A DNA stretch of 64,000 nt from NCBI RefSeq assembly GCF_003994255.1, contig NZ_ML133857.1, forward strand, positions 62,001-126,000. Reading direction: 5' to 3'. This document shows, in pieces, positions 17,303 to 25,867 of the stretch; position 1 is the first letter of the stretch; the number at the start of each line of letters is the position of its first letter. The notes beneath the pieces were generated by a model. It did no database searches. It saw only the letters and a program-made list of their open reading frames with translations, and was not told the DNA's origin. The position numbers and the translations under genes are program-made. Source of the DNA: Brachybacterium paraconglomeratum (GTDB lineage Bacteria > Actinomycetota > Actinomycetes > Actinomycetales > Dermabacteraceae).

Positions 17303-18888
17303 TGGAGTTCGGCAACCCCCTGTTCAACATCGCGATCTTCCTCGCCTTCGTGGTCGTCACCCTCGTGGTGGTCATCCGCGTCTCCAAGCAGAACGTCACC
17401 GCCGGCGACTTCTACCACGGCGGCCGCGCGTTCTCGGGCCGGCAGAACGGCATCGCCATCGCCGGCGACTACCTCTCGGCCGCCTCCTTCCTCGGCATCG
17501 TCGGCGCCGTCGCGCTCTACGGCTACGACGGGCTGCTGTACTCCGTCGGCTTCCTCGTCGCCTGGCTGGTGGCGCTGCTGCTGGTCGCCGAGCCGCTGCG
17601 CAACACCGCGAAGTACACGATGGCCGACGTGCTGAGCTTCCGCATGCGCCAGCGCCCCGTGCGCACGGCGGCGGCCACCTCCACCCTCGCCGTCACCTTC
17701 TTCTACCTGCTCGCGCAGATGGCGGGCGCCGGCGCGCTCGTCTCGCTGCTGATCGGCATCGAGGGCCGAGTGGGCCAGTCGATCGTGATCGCCGTGGTGG
17801 GCGTCGTGATGATCGCCTACGTGCTGATCGGCGGGATGAAGGGCACCACCTGGGTGCAGATCATCAAGGCGGTGCTGCTGGTGACCGCCGTCGGCGTCTC
17901 GACGGTGTGGATCCTGGCGCTCAACGGCTTCAACCTCTCCGAGGTGCTCGGCAAGGCCGTCGCCGAGCACCCCGACGGCGCGACCATCCTCGAGCCGATG
18001 CACCAGTACGGCACCTCCGGCGCGTCCAAGCTCGGCTTCGTCTCCCTCGCGATCGCGCTGGTGTTCGGCGCGGCCGGGCTGCCGCACGTGCTGATGCGCT
18101 TCTACACGGTGCCGACGGCGAAGGAGGCCCGCCGCAGCGTGGTGTGGGCGATCGGGCTGATCGGCTTCTTCTACCTGTGCACCATGGTGCTCGGCTTCGC
18201 CGCGGCGTACATGGTGGGCGTGGACGTGATCGGCACCCTGCCCGGGGGTTCGAACTCCGCCGCACCGGCGCTCGCCTACGCCCTCGGCGGCACCGTGCTG
18301 ATGGGCATCATCTCCGCGGTCGCCTTCGCGACGATCCTCGCGGTCGTGGCGGGCCTGACGATCACCGCCTCCGCCTCCTTCGCGCACGACATCTACAACG
18401 GCGTGATCAAGGAGGGCAGCGCCACCTCGGCGCAGGAGGTCCGGGTCGCCCGGCGCACCGCCGTGGTGATCGGCGGCGTCTCGATCATCGGCGGCATCCT
18501 CGCCGCCGAGCAGAACGTCGCCTTCCTGGTCTCGCTCGCCTTCGCGATCGCGGCCAGCGCGAACCTGCCCTCGATCCTGTACTCCCTGTACTGGAAGCGG
18601 TTCAACACCCGCGGCTCGCTGTGGAGCATCTACGGGGGCCTCGGCAGCGCCCTGGTCCTGATCACCTTCTCCCCGGTGGTCTCCGGCTCCGAGACGGCGA
18701 TGATCCCCGGCGCCGACTTCGCCTGGTTCCCGCTGACGAACCCGGCGATCATCTCGGTGCCGCTGGGCTTCTTCCTCGGCTGGCTCGGCTCGGTCACCTC
18801 CTCGGAGACCAACGAGCTCAAGCAGGCCGAGATGGAGGTCCGCTCCATGACCGGCGCCGGCGCGGAGAAGGCGACCCAGGCGCACTGA
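17302..18888 (+). CDS. Sodium:solute symporter, acetate/monocarboxylate permease (ActP/MctC-like)
   Basis: The 528-residue protein has about 13 hydrophobic helices and belongs to the SSS family. FYHGGRAFSGRQNGIAIAGD near the N-terminus, SAASFLGIVG, and the later FATILAVVAGLTITASASFAHD are characteristic of the ActP/MctC branch that takes up acetate, propionate or pyruvate with a cation. The DUF485 gene upstream supports this assignment. Exact substrate preference is not visible. The coding region is followed by a 25-bp perfect hairpin that would terminate transcription before the convergent gene. Confidence 0.92.
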   Translation: MEFGNPLFNIAIFLAFVVVTLVVVIRVSKQNVTAGDFYHGGRAFSGRQNGIAIAGDYLSAASFLGIVGAVALYGYDGLLYSVGFLVAWLVALLLVAEPLRNTAKYTMADVLSFRMRQRPVRTAAATSTLAVTFFYLLAQMAGAGALVSLLIGIEGRVGQSIVIAVVGVVMIAYVLIGGMKGTTWVQIIKAVLLVTAVGVSTVWILALNGFNLSEVLGKAVAEHPDGATILEPMHQYGTSGASKLGFVSLAIALVFGAAGLPHVLMRFYTVPTAKEARRSVVWAIGLIGFFYLCTMVLGFAAAYMVGVDVIGTLPGGSNSAAPALAYALGGTVLMGIISAVAFATILAVVAGLTITASASFAHDIYNGVIKEGSATSAQEVRVARRTAVVIGGVSIIGGILAAEQNVAFLVSLAFAIAASANLPSILYSLYWKRFNTRGSLWSIYGGLGSALVLITFSPVVSGSETAMIPGADFAWFPLTNPAIISVPLGFFLGWLGSVTSSETNELKQAEMEVRSMTGAGAEKATQAH

Positions 18889-18946
18889 GCCGGGGAGCCG
18901 GACCGGAGGAGCGGCGACCCGGCCCCGGCTCCTCTTCCCGCTGCCG

Positions 18947-19000
18947 CCATGTCATGTGACGCCCTGTTCCACCCATGGAACAGGGCGTCACATGACATGG
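18947..19000. terminator. Perfect 25-bp hairpin with CCCA loop, bidirectional terminator
   Basis: Arms 18947-18971 and 18976-19000 are exact reverse complements of 25 bp, separated by only CCCA. The arm begins CCATGTCATGTGACGCCC. It lies between convergent stop codons at 18888 and 19023. No T-run follows on either strand. The length and perfection are unusual for a simple terminator. Confidence 0.8.
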
Positions 19001-19022
19001 TGCGGGCGCCTGCCGTCCGCGC

Positions 19023-19991
19023 TCAGGCGAGCGGCAGCCCGGACTCCGGGCGGGTCGCCCGGTCGTGCAGGTCGATGATCCGCTGCTCCTCGGCCGACGG
19101 GGCAGGGCCGGTCACCTCGAGCAGGCGGCACACCGCGACCTGCGCGGAGGCGTCGCGGTAGCGCCGCACCCAGTCCTGGTGCTCGGGGGCCGAGGCAGTG
19201 CGAGTTCCGAGCGACTCGAAGCGGTCCACCTCCACCCGCCACGGCTTCGGGGTGAGGCGGGCGCGGTAGGTGTCGTGGACCCGGCACAGCAGCATGTACA
19301 GCGGATCGCTGCGCACCTCCGCCATCAGCGTCCGGGCCCGTTCGCTCGCAGGATGGGCATCCGCGCCGGAGACCAGCAGGCGGAAGCCGTGGCGGGTGCG
19401 ATAGGCGCGCACGCCCAGCTCGGGATGCCGCGCCCCGAAGTCGCGGATGCTGGTCAGGAGCTCGGCGTGGACGCGGCCTCGCTCGCCGGAGCCCGGCCCG
19501 CCGAGCTCGTCGGGCAGGCCTGCCGCGTCGCGGATCCCGTCGGTCGCGCCGTCGGCTCTGCCGATCGCGCCGCCGCCGAAGAGCCGCGAGAGCAGGCCGG
19601 GCCGCTTCCCGGCCCGGCCGCCACTCGACCGCGACCGGCCGACATCCTCCTGGGGGAGGTCGACGTCGCAGATCAGCAGCGCATCGGTGTTCAGCACGGC
19701 CGCGCCGTAGCGGTTGCGGGTGATCGCCGCGATCAGCGTGCCGTCCTCGCTGTGGACGTCCTCGAGCAGCTCCTCCGGCAGGCGCCGGCTCGGGTAGTAC
19801 TCGAGGCCGGAGTCGTGCTCCTGCTCGGGGCCGCCCGCGGCGACGAGCGCGTCCATGCGCTCGCGGGCATCGCGTCGGGCGTCCTCGACCGAGATGTCGG
19901 AGGAGCCGTGGATCGTCAGCGCGAAGGGGCCGTGGCCCGGGAATGTGTGCGTCGCGCGGACGGCGGCCCAGTGACGGGGGATCGGCTGCAT
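19023..19991 (-). CDS. Conserved protein of unknown function with DVD motif
   Basis: The protein has about 322 residues. ATG 19991 is chosen over GTG 20012 because TACGGT lies 7 nt upstream, giving a leaderless start. Landmarks are IPRHWAAV at the N-terminus, ITRNRYGAAVLNTDALLICD then VDLP (about 90-113), YRTRHGFRLLVSG (198-209), and RARLTPKPWR (243-252). I recall similar unnamed proteins in diverse bacteria with the same run of motifs. The central 115-175 is low-complexity Arg/Gly. The DVD pair followed by a basic Gly motif loosely recalls primase-polymerase motif I and II spacing, but the second-motif His is absent. Function is not assigned. Confidence 0.7.
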   Translation of the reverse strand: MQPIPRHWAAVRATHTFPGHGPFALTIHGSSDISVEDARRDARERMDALVAAGGPEQEHDSGLEYYPSRRLPEELLEDVHSEDGTLIAAITRNRYGAAVLNTDALLICDVDLPQEDVGRSRSSGGRAGKRPGLLSRLFGGGAIGRADGATDGIRDAAGLPDELGGPGSGERGRVHAELLTSIRDFGARHPELGVRAYRTRHGFRLLVSGADAHPASERARTLMAEVRSDPLYMLLCRVHDTYRARLTPKPWRVEVDRFESLGTRTASAPEHQDWVRRYRDASAQVAVCRLLEVTGPAPSAEEQRIIDLHDRATRPESGLPLA

Positions 19992-20034
19992 GGAGCCGAC
20001 CGTACCCGCCACGGGCCGCCCGCCGGGAGGGGCT

Positions 20035-20472
20035 TCAGCCGAGCGAGGCCTCGAGGGTGATGTCCACGCCCGCGAGCGCCTTGGAGACGGGGCAGGTCTG
20101 CTTGGCCTCCTCGGCCAGGCGCTGGAAGTCGGTGTCCTCGATGCCGGGCACCTGCGCGGTGACGGTCAGGGCGATCCCGGTGATGCCGCCCTCGCCCGCG
20201 TTGAAGGAGACCTTCGCGGTGGTGCTGATCGACGTGGGCGGGGTGTCGTTCTCGGCGAGCATGTTCGAGAACTGCATGGAGTAGCAGGCGCTGTGCGCGG
20301 CGCCGATCAGCTCCTCGGGGGAGGTGGTGCCCTGCTCGGCATCCTCCGAGCGGGCCTTCCAGGACAGGTCCATGGTGCCGAGCTGCGAGGTCTCCAGGGT
20401 GGTGCTGCCGGAGCCGGAGATCAGGTCGCCGTTCCAGGCGGTCGAGGCGGTGCTGACGACGGTGCGGGGCAT
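20035..20472 (-). CDS. OsmC-family peroxiredoxin
   Basis: The 145-residue protein has the two reactive cysteines of OsmC/Ohr proteins: C63 in AAHSACYSM and C127 in QTCPVSKAL. These reduce organic hydroperoxides using dihydrolipoyl or other low-molecular thiols. The N-terminal TASTAWNGDLISGSG and the PEELIGAAH segment match the OsmC (not Ohr) branch. A GAAGGAG Shine-Dalgarno lies 6 nt before the ATG. No OhrR-like regulator is adjacent. It is predicted to be cytoplasmic. Confidence 0.93.
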   Translation of the reverse strand: MPRTVVSTASTAWNGDLISGSGSTTLETSQLGTMDLSWKARSEDAEQGTTSPEELIGAAHSACYSMQFSNMLAENDTPPTSISTTAKVSFNAGEGGITGIALTVTAQVPGIEDTDFQRLAEEAKQTCPVSKALAGVDITLEASLG

Positions 20473-20594
20473 GGTGACTCCTTCGGTCGAGGGTCGCGCC
20501 CGCGCTCCTGCGGGGGCGCTCCTGCCACGCTAGCCCGGACCCGCGCCCACGTCGATGCCCGCCCGGCGGAGCCGTCGGCCCCGGCCCCGTCACC

Positions 20595-22538
20595 TCACTG
20601 CAGCGACTCGAACTTCCTCGCCCAGGCGGAGCCGATGGGGTTCGCATCGGCGACCATGATCCCGAAGCGGTCCCCGGCGATCTCGGCGACCTCGGTCAGG
20701 GCCACGCGCCGCTCGTGCTCGGGGGAGTGGGCGAGGCGTCGCACCCCGTCCTCGAGGATCTTGCGGAAGGAGTCGGTGCGGCCCAGGAACGCCACGAACG
20801 GCAGGCCGAACCGCTCCTCGTAGCGGGCGGAGAGGTCGCGCAGCGCCTCCACGTCCTCCTCGGCGAGGCTGTCCAGGGCGAGGGAGCCGACGTCCTGGCT
20901 GATGCTGCCGGCATGCTCCTCGTCGGCCGTGACCAGGGTGGCCATGTCCGGATAGGCGCGCACCAGGGCGTCCTGCTCCTCGCGCTCGGCGGTGAGCACC
21001 GCGTCCTCGATCGCCGCGCGCAGCGCGGGCGCGTCGGTGAAGGGGCGTGCCTCCCAGGCGCGCTCGAGCGGCCAGGTCGCGCCGTTGAACAGGGTGCCGA
21101 AGGTGCCCACGAACTCGTCGCGGTCCATGGCGTTCACGTCCTCGATGCCGATCCGTCGGCCGGCGGCGTCGGTGGCGACGTTCGCGCCGCGCTGGCGGCC
21201 GAGGTGGAAGAACAGGATGTTCAGCACGATCGCGGTGAGCGCGCCGACTGTCACGCCGGAGGAGACGAACACCTGTGCCCAGGAGGGGAACACGCCCGCG
21301 ATGTCGGGCTTGAAGCTCACCAGCATCGCCAGGCCCAGCGAGGTGCCGACGATGACGGAGTTGCGGTTGTCGGTGAGGTCGACCTTCGACAGGGTCTGGA
21401 TGCCCACCAGCGCGACCGAGGCGAACAGGGCGAGCGAGGCGCCGCCGAGCACGGGGGAGGGGATCGCGGCGACGACCGCGCCGGCCTTCGGCAGCACGCC
21501 GAGGACGATCATGATCACGCCGGCGCCCGCGACGACCCAGCGGGACTTCACGCGGGTCAGGCGCACCAGGCCGATGTTCTGCGCGAAGCAGGTGTAGGGG
21601 AAGGAGTTCAGCACGCCGCCCAGCAGGGTGGACAGGCCGTCGGCGCGGATCGCCTCGGAGATGTTCTTCGGCCGGATGCGCTTGCCGACGATCTCGCCGG
21701 CGGCGAAGACGTCGCCGGTGGTCTCCACCATCGTGATCAGCATGACGATGATCATCGAGATGATCGCGGTGAGCGAGAAGGTGGGGATGCCGAAGTAGAA
21801 GGGGGTGGTGACCCCGAAGGCGGAGGCCTCCGTGACGCCGTTGAAGGAGGTGTCCCCGAGCAGCACGGCCACGGCGGTGCCGATCACCAGGCCCAGCAGC
21901 ACCGCGATCGTGCCGAGGAAGCCGCGGAAGAACCGCTGGACCAGGACGATCACGGCGAGGGTGCCGAGCGCGTAGAGGATGTCGCGGGTGGCGGGGACGC
22001 CCTCGGCGTAGTTCGTGATGTCCCCGGCGGAGACGCCCAGCAGCGTGATGCCCATGGTGGTCAGCACGGTGCCGATCACGACCGGCGGGAAGAACCGGAG
22101 GATCCGCGCGAAGTACGGTGCGACCAGGAAGGTGAACAGTCCCGCGACGATGATCGAGCCGTAGATCATCGGCAGGCCCTCGGCGCCGCCCTCGCCGCCG
22201 GTGGCCGCCAGGCCGATCGCGATGATCGGGGAGACGGCGGTGGTGGTCACGCCCTGGATGATCGGCAGGCGCACGCCCACCTTCCAGAAGCCGACGGACT
22301 GGATCAGGGTGGCGATGCCGCAGGTGAACAGGTCCGCGTTGATCAGGTGGATCGTCTGCTCGGGCGTGAGGCCGAGGCCCGAGGCGATCAGCAGCGGCAC
22401 GATCACGGCGCCCGCGTAGAAGGCGAGCACGTGCTGTATCGAGAGCACGGTGAGCCGGCCGGGCGGCGGCACCTGGTCGACGGGGTGCACGGCGCGCGGG
22501 GCGGTCGCGTCCGGGGCGGGGGCGGCGGCGGAGGTCAT
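20595..22538 (-). CDS. NCS2 nucleobase permease fused to a UraD-like (OHCU decarboxylase) domain
   Basis: Residues 25-455 are an NCS2 (xanthine/uracil/urate) permease with the QH motif IQHVLAFYAG at 34-43 and the helix-10 region GGVLNSFPYTCFAQNIG. Residues 462-647 align with 2-oxo-4-hydroxy-4-carboxy-5-ureidoimidazoline decarboxylase of urate breakdown (VNAMDRDEFVGTFG, RYEERFGLPFVAFLG). The catalytic histidine of the HPDL motif is tyrosine here (AYPDMA, Y529), and the following S-x-x-E-Q is S-x-x-Q-D (545-549). The domain is therefore probably not an active decarboxylase. It may sense a urate-pathway intermediate for the transporter (inference). No other urate gene is nearby except the Mo-hydroxylase set 6 kb away. 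Confidence 0.85.
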   Translation of the reverse strand: MTSAAAPAPDATAPRAVHPVDQVPPPGRLTVLSIQHVLAFYAGAVIVPLLIASGLGLTPEQTIHLINADLFTCGIATLIQSVGFWKVGVRLPIIQGVTTTAVSPIIAIGLAATGGEGGAEGLPMIYGSIIVAGLFTFLVAPYFARILRFFPPVVIGTVLTTMGITLLGVSAGDITNYAEGVPATRDILYALGTLAVIVLVQRFFRGFLGTIAVLLGLVIGTAVAVLLGDTSFNGVTEASAFGVTTPFYFGIPTFSLTAIISMIIVMLITMVETTGDVFAAGEIVGKRIRPKNISEAIRADGLSTLLGGVLNSFPYTCFAQNIGLVRLTRVKSRWVVAGAGVIMIVLGVLPKAGAVVAAIPSPVLGGASLALFASVALVGIQTLSKVDLTDNRNSVIVGTSLGLAMLVSFKPDIAGVFPSWAQVFVSSGVTVGALTAIVLNILFFHLGRQRGANVATDAAGRRIGIEDVNAMDRDEFVGTFGTLFNGATWPLERAWEARPFTDAPALRAAIEDAVLTAEREEQDALVRAYPDMATLVTADEEHAGSISQDVGSLALDSLAEEDVEALRDLSARYEERFGLPFVAFLGRTDSFRKILEDGVRRLAHSPEHERRVALTEVAEIAGDRFGIMVADANPIGSAWARKFESLQ

Positions 22539-22777
22539 GGGCGTCCTAGGGATCCGTCGGGCGAGGGGCCGACGCAGGGGTGGGGGCGGGCCCGGCGCAC
22601 CGGGCCGCGCACCAGCGTAGGGCGGGGCAGGCGGCCGCGGCCTCCCCGTTCGGCCCGCGACCGGCCCTTCCGAGGGTCGAACGGGCCCCTGACCGGCGCG
22701 GCGAGGGCCGACGTGAGATCGATGGCACCGGATGGAACGCCCTGGCCGATCGCGGCGGGGAGGGGTACAAGGGTGGG

Positions 22778-24202
22778 ATGAGCACCCCCGAGCAGTCCGA
22801 CGACCCGACCTCGAGGACCTCCGTGGCCTGTGTGCCCGCGGATGCCGTCGGCCGCGTCGACGTCCCTGCTCCCCGGAGCGCCGCGCCCGAGACCGCCCAG
22901 CCCGACACCGCCGCGCCCGGCGAGGCCGTGCCCGGCACCGCCGCGCCCGCCGCCGTGGCGGCCGAAGCCCCTGCCGCGCCCACCGCCCACGTCGGCCGGG
23001 GTGGCCGGGTCGTCGGCGCGGTGCTCGCCGTGCTCGCGGTCGCGACGATCGCGGTGAACCTGCGGCCCGGCGCGACCGGCGTCGGACCGCTGATGGAGCC
23101 GATCGTCGCCGCCTACGGGCAGGGACCGGCCGCCTCCGGCCTGCTCACCGCCCTGCCCTGCCTCGCCTTCGGTGCCCTGGGCCTGCTCGCCGTGCCGATA
23201 TCGCGCCGCCTGGGCCTGACCGGCTCGATCGTCGCCGCCTTCGTGCTCTCCGGGGTCGCGCTGCTGCTGCGGCCGGGCACCGAGGTGTTCTGGCTGTTCG
23301 TCACGCTGTCCGTGCTGGCCCTGATGGGGCCCGCCCTTGGGAACGTGCTGGTGCCGGCGTGGATCAAGCTGCACGGCGGGCGCCGCACCGTGGGGCTGAT
23401 GACCCTGTACAGCGTGGTCCTCGCGATCGGCGGCTCCGCCGGGGCGTCCCTCGCCGTGCCGCTCGCGGGCGGCGCCGCCGACGGCTGGCGCGGCTCCCTG
23501 CTGTTCTGGGGGGCGGTGATGGCGCTGCCGATCGTGGTGTGGGCCGTGGCCCTCACCCGCACCGGGCACGACTTCCCGCCCGCCGCGCCGAGCGCCGGCC
23601 GGGCCGGCGCGCCCCGCGCCTCCCTGCTGCGCTCGCCCACCGCGATCGCGCTGACGTTCATGTTCGCGCTCCAGTCGCTGAACGCCTACACCCAGTTCGG
23701 CATGCTCCCGCAGATCCTCGCCGACGCCGGGATCAGCCCCGCGAAGGCCGGGATGCTGGTCGGGGTGATCGCCGGCTGGGGACTCGTGGGCGGGCTCGTG
23801 ATGCCGACGGTCATCGCGCGCGCCCCCGGCCTGCGCTTCGTCGTGGCGAGCTTCGGCGCGCTGACCACGATCGGCTATCTCGGTCTGCTGCTCGCCCCGA
23901 CCGCGAGCCCCCTGCTGTGGGCGTGCGTGCTGGGGATCGGCGGCTTCGCCTTCCCGACTGCGATCGCGCTGCTGCCCGCCCGCACCCGCTCCCCGCAGGT
24001 CACCGCCCGTCTCTCCGGCGCGACCCAGCCCGTCGGCTATCTCCTCGCCGCGATCGGCCCGATCCTCGCGGGCGTGCTCCTGGACGCGACCGGCTCCGCG
24101 GCCGTGGTGCTGTGGTTCCTCGCCGGCACCGGCGTGCTGCTCGCGATCGCGGGCTTCCGCTCCGGGCTGCCCAGGATCGTCGACGACGAGCTGGCCGGCT
24201 GA
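22778..24202 (+). CDS. MFS transporter, CynX/NimT family
   Basis: ATG 22778 follows a GGTGGG stretch and a TACAAG box. The 474-residue protein begins with about 75 Ala/Pro/Glu-rich residues, then shows 12 hydrophobic helices starting VVGAVLAVLAVATIAVNLRP. The NLRPGATGVGPL segment and the central LNAYTQFGMLPQILADAG region are typical of the CynX/NimT (cyanate, 2-nitroimidazole) branch of MFS. Members export or import small anions and heterocycles; the substrate here is unknown. The long disordered N-terminus is unusual for this family. It is followed after 91 nt by an esterase gene in the same direction. Confidence 0.85.
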   Translation: MSTPEQSDDPTSRTSVACVPADAVGRVDVPAPRSAAPETAQPDTAAPGEAVPGTAAPAAVAAEAPAAPTAHVGRGGRVVGAVLAVLAVATIAVNLRPGATGVGPLMEPIVAAYGQGPAASGLLTALPCLAFGALGLLAVPISRRLGLTGSIVAAFVLSGVALLLRPGTEVFWLFVTLSVLALMGPALGNVLVPAWIKLHGGRRTVGLMTLYSVVLAIGGSAGASLAVPLAGGAADGWRGSLLFWGAVMALPIVVWAVALTRTGHDFPPAAPSAGRAGAPRASLLRSPTAIALTFMFALQSLNAYTQFGMLPQILADAGISPAKAGMLVGVIAGWGLVGGLVMPTVIARAPGLRFVVASFGALTTIGYLGLLLAPTASPLLWACVLGIGGFAFPTAIALLPARTRSPQVTARLSGATQPVGYLLAAIGPILAGVLLDATGSAAVVLWFLAGTGVLLAIAGFRSGLPRIVDDELAG

Positions 24203-24293
24203 GCGAGGGCCGACGGGCCGCCCGCGCGCCGGTGCGCCCGGCAACTCGCGGCGCTCCGACGCGTCGCCGCGGATCCCGTGGGAAGATGCCCCC

Positions 24294-25112
24294 ATGAGCC
24301 TCGTCCGCACCCTGCGCATCCTGGCCTCGCAGCGGCCGTCCCTGCCCCCTCGCTCCGTCGCCGACCCCTCGCGGGTGCGCCGTGTGCGCCATGACCACGT
24401 GCCCGTGACCTGGATCGATCCCGAGCTCGCGAGCACCGCGACGATCGTGCACCTGCACGGCGGCGCCTACGTGCAGGGCGAGTCCCGGCAGACCTGGGAG
24501 TGGCTCGAGGAGGTCGCCCGCCGTGCGGGCACCGCCGGGGCGATGATCCACTACCGCCTCGCTCCCCGCCACCGCTACCCGGCGGCGGTCGACGACGTGC
24601 TGCGCGCGCTCGCCGACATGCAGCGCGAGACCGTGCTGCGCCCGGGCCGCTGGGTGCTCTCCGGGGACAGCGCCGGGGCCGGGCTCGCGCTCGCCGTCGC
24701 GCAGACCCTCGCCGCCACCGCGGGCGAGGTCCCTGCCGCGCTGCTGCTCGAGTCGCCCTGGTCGGACCTCTCGCGCGAGGATCACGGGGAGGAGAGCCTG
24801 AAGGTCGCCGCCCGCCTCTACGCCGGCGCCGTGCCCCGCACCGAGCCGCGGCTCAGCCCCGCGCTCGGCGACCTCACCGGTCTGCCGCCCGTGCACCTCG
24901 TCGGCGGGGACCGCGACCCGCTGGTCCACGACAGCCGGCGCCTGATCGCCGCCCTCGCCGAGGCCGGCGCCGAGCACGAGGTCCTCGAACTGCCCGGCAG
25001 CGGCCACCAGGTCGCCGTCGCGGCCGACGGTCCTGCGGCGCAGGAGGCGCGACGCTTCCAGATCACCGCCGTCCGCACGGCCCTCGGCATCGACGAGCGC
25101 GCCGCCCGCTGA
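24294..25112 (+). CDS. Alpha/beta-hydrolase, HSL-type esterase
   Basis: The 272-residue protein has the hormone-sensitive-lipase-like layout: oxyanion HLHGGAYVQ at 53-61, nucleophile elbow GDSAGAG with S126, acid D206 or D208 in GGDRDPL, and catalytic H238 in GSGHQV. All triad residues are present, so it should be active on short acyl esters. No signal peptide is seen. The start codon has no strong Shine-Dalgarno sequence, and a GAAGAT box lies 6 nt upstream. It follows the MFS gene, and the two may be co-transcribed. Confidence 0.88.
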   Translation: MSLVRTLRILASQRPSLPPRSVADPSRVRRVRHDHVPVTWIDPELASTATIVHLHGGAYVQGESRQTWEWLEEVARRAGTAGAMIHYRLAPRHRYPAAVDDVLRALADMQRETVLRPGRWVLSGDSAGAGLALAVAQTLAATAGEVPAALLLESPWSDLSREDHGEESLKVAARLYAGAVPRTEPRLSPALGDLTGLPPVHLVGGDRDPLVHDSRRLIAALAEAGAEHEVLELPGSGHQVAVAADGPAAQEARRFQITAVRTALGIDERAAR

Positions 25113-25202
25113 CCTGCCGCGACAGCACCCGCCCGGCCGGCGGTGCGCGTCGGCCTCCACGGCACCCGCTCAAAACATGACGCTGTTCAGAATTCCGCGG
25201 GG

Positions 25203-25220
25203 GAGAGGGGTTATCCTCTC
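25203..25220 (+). promoter_or_regulatory. -10 element TATCCT inside a small palindrome
   Basis: TATCCT (25212-25217) ends 6 nt before the ATG at 25224, giving a leaderless start. GAGAGG (25203-25208) and CCTCTC (25215-25220) form a 6-bp inverted repeat over it, a possible operator. Confidence 0.5.
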
Positions 25221-25223
25221 GCC

Positions 25224-25793
25224 ATGAGCGGAGCAGACCGAGGGGTCGGCGGGTACGTGATCTGGGACAGCAGTCCGCGGGCGGTCGCGCGGGTGCGCGA
25301 TGCGGTGGTCGGGCATGCCGCGACCGGGACGCTGCGCCTGGTCGTCCAGCAGCTCGCCCTCCACGAGGAGGGGCGAGAGGTCGGCGTCCACGAGATCATC
25401 GACGCGATCGTCGACGTCGGCGGGAACCTCGTCGCCTATCCGGTGCGGGAGGCGGTGCGGGCCGATGCCGCCGCCTCCGCCGCGCTGGACGGCGCCCTGG
25501 CCCAGCTGCGGGCCGACATCGCCGAGGAGCTCACCTCTGCGGTCGACTCGCTCGAGGTGGTGCTGGACCGCGACGGTCGCCGCGAGGTGCGGCTGCTGCT
25601 GCAGGTCGAGGTCTCCCCGGGCGAGCTGGAGGACGATCCCGCCCCCGCCGCCCTGCACGACGGCGACTTCCACATCCATCACCACGCGCCCGCGCTCGAC
25701 GACCTGCGCGACCGTGTCGCCGAGCCGGCGCCGAGCCCGCTGCGGCGCGTGCTGGGCCGGATGCGCGAGAGCCTCGCGCACCGACGCGCCTGA
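25224..25793 (+). CDS. Hypothetical acidic protein
   Basis: The protein has 189 residues and no family that I recognise. It begins MSGADRGVGGYVIWDSSPRA, continues with helical Ala/Asp/Glu-rich segments (VRADAAASAALDGALAQLRA, LTSAVDSLEVVLDRDGRREV) and ends with a basic RRVLGRMRESLAHRRA tail. A short HIHHHAP cluster near 150 could bind metal. The ATG is chosen because a TANNNT box lies 6 nt upstream; the frame is open to 25143. No membrane segment is present. It faces the AlkP-like gene across a small hairpin. Confidence 0.65.
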   Translation: MSGADRGVGGYVIWDSSPRAVARVRDAVVGHAATGTLRLVVQQLALHEEGREVGVHEIIDAIVDVGGNLVAYPVREAVRADAAASAALDGALAQLRADIAEELTSAVDSLEVVLDRDGRREVRLLLQVEVSPGELEDDPAPAALHDGDFHIHHHAPALDDLRDRVAEPAPSPLRRVLGRMRESLAHRRA

Positions 25794-25848
25794 CGCGCCG
25801 AGGCTCTGACGCCCCGGGACGTCTGTCGGTCCGAGGCGCCTGACGCTC

Positions 25849-25867
25849 CGGGGAGTGACGCTCCCCG
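25849..25867. terminator. Short hairpin between convergent genes
   Basis: CGGGGAG (25849-25855) and CTCCCCG (25861-25867) form a 7-bp stem with a TGACG loop, directly next to the stop codon of the AlkP-like gene and 56 nt past that of the hypothetical gene. There is no T-run. Confidence 0.5.
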
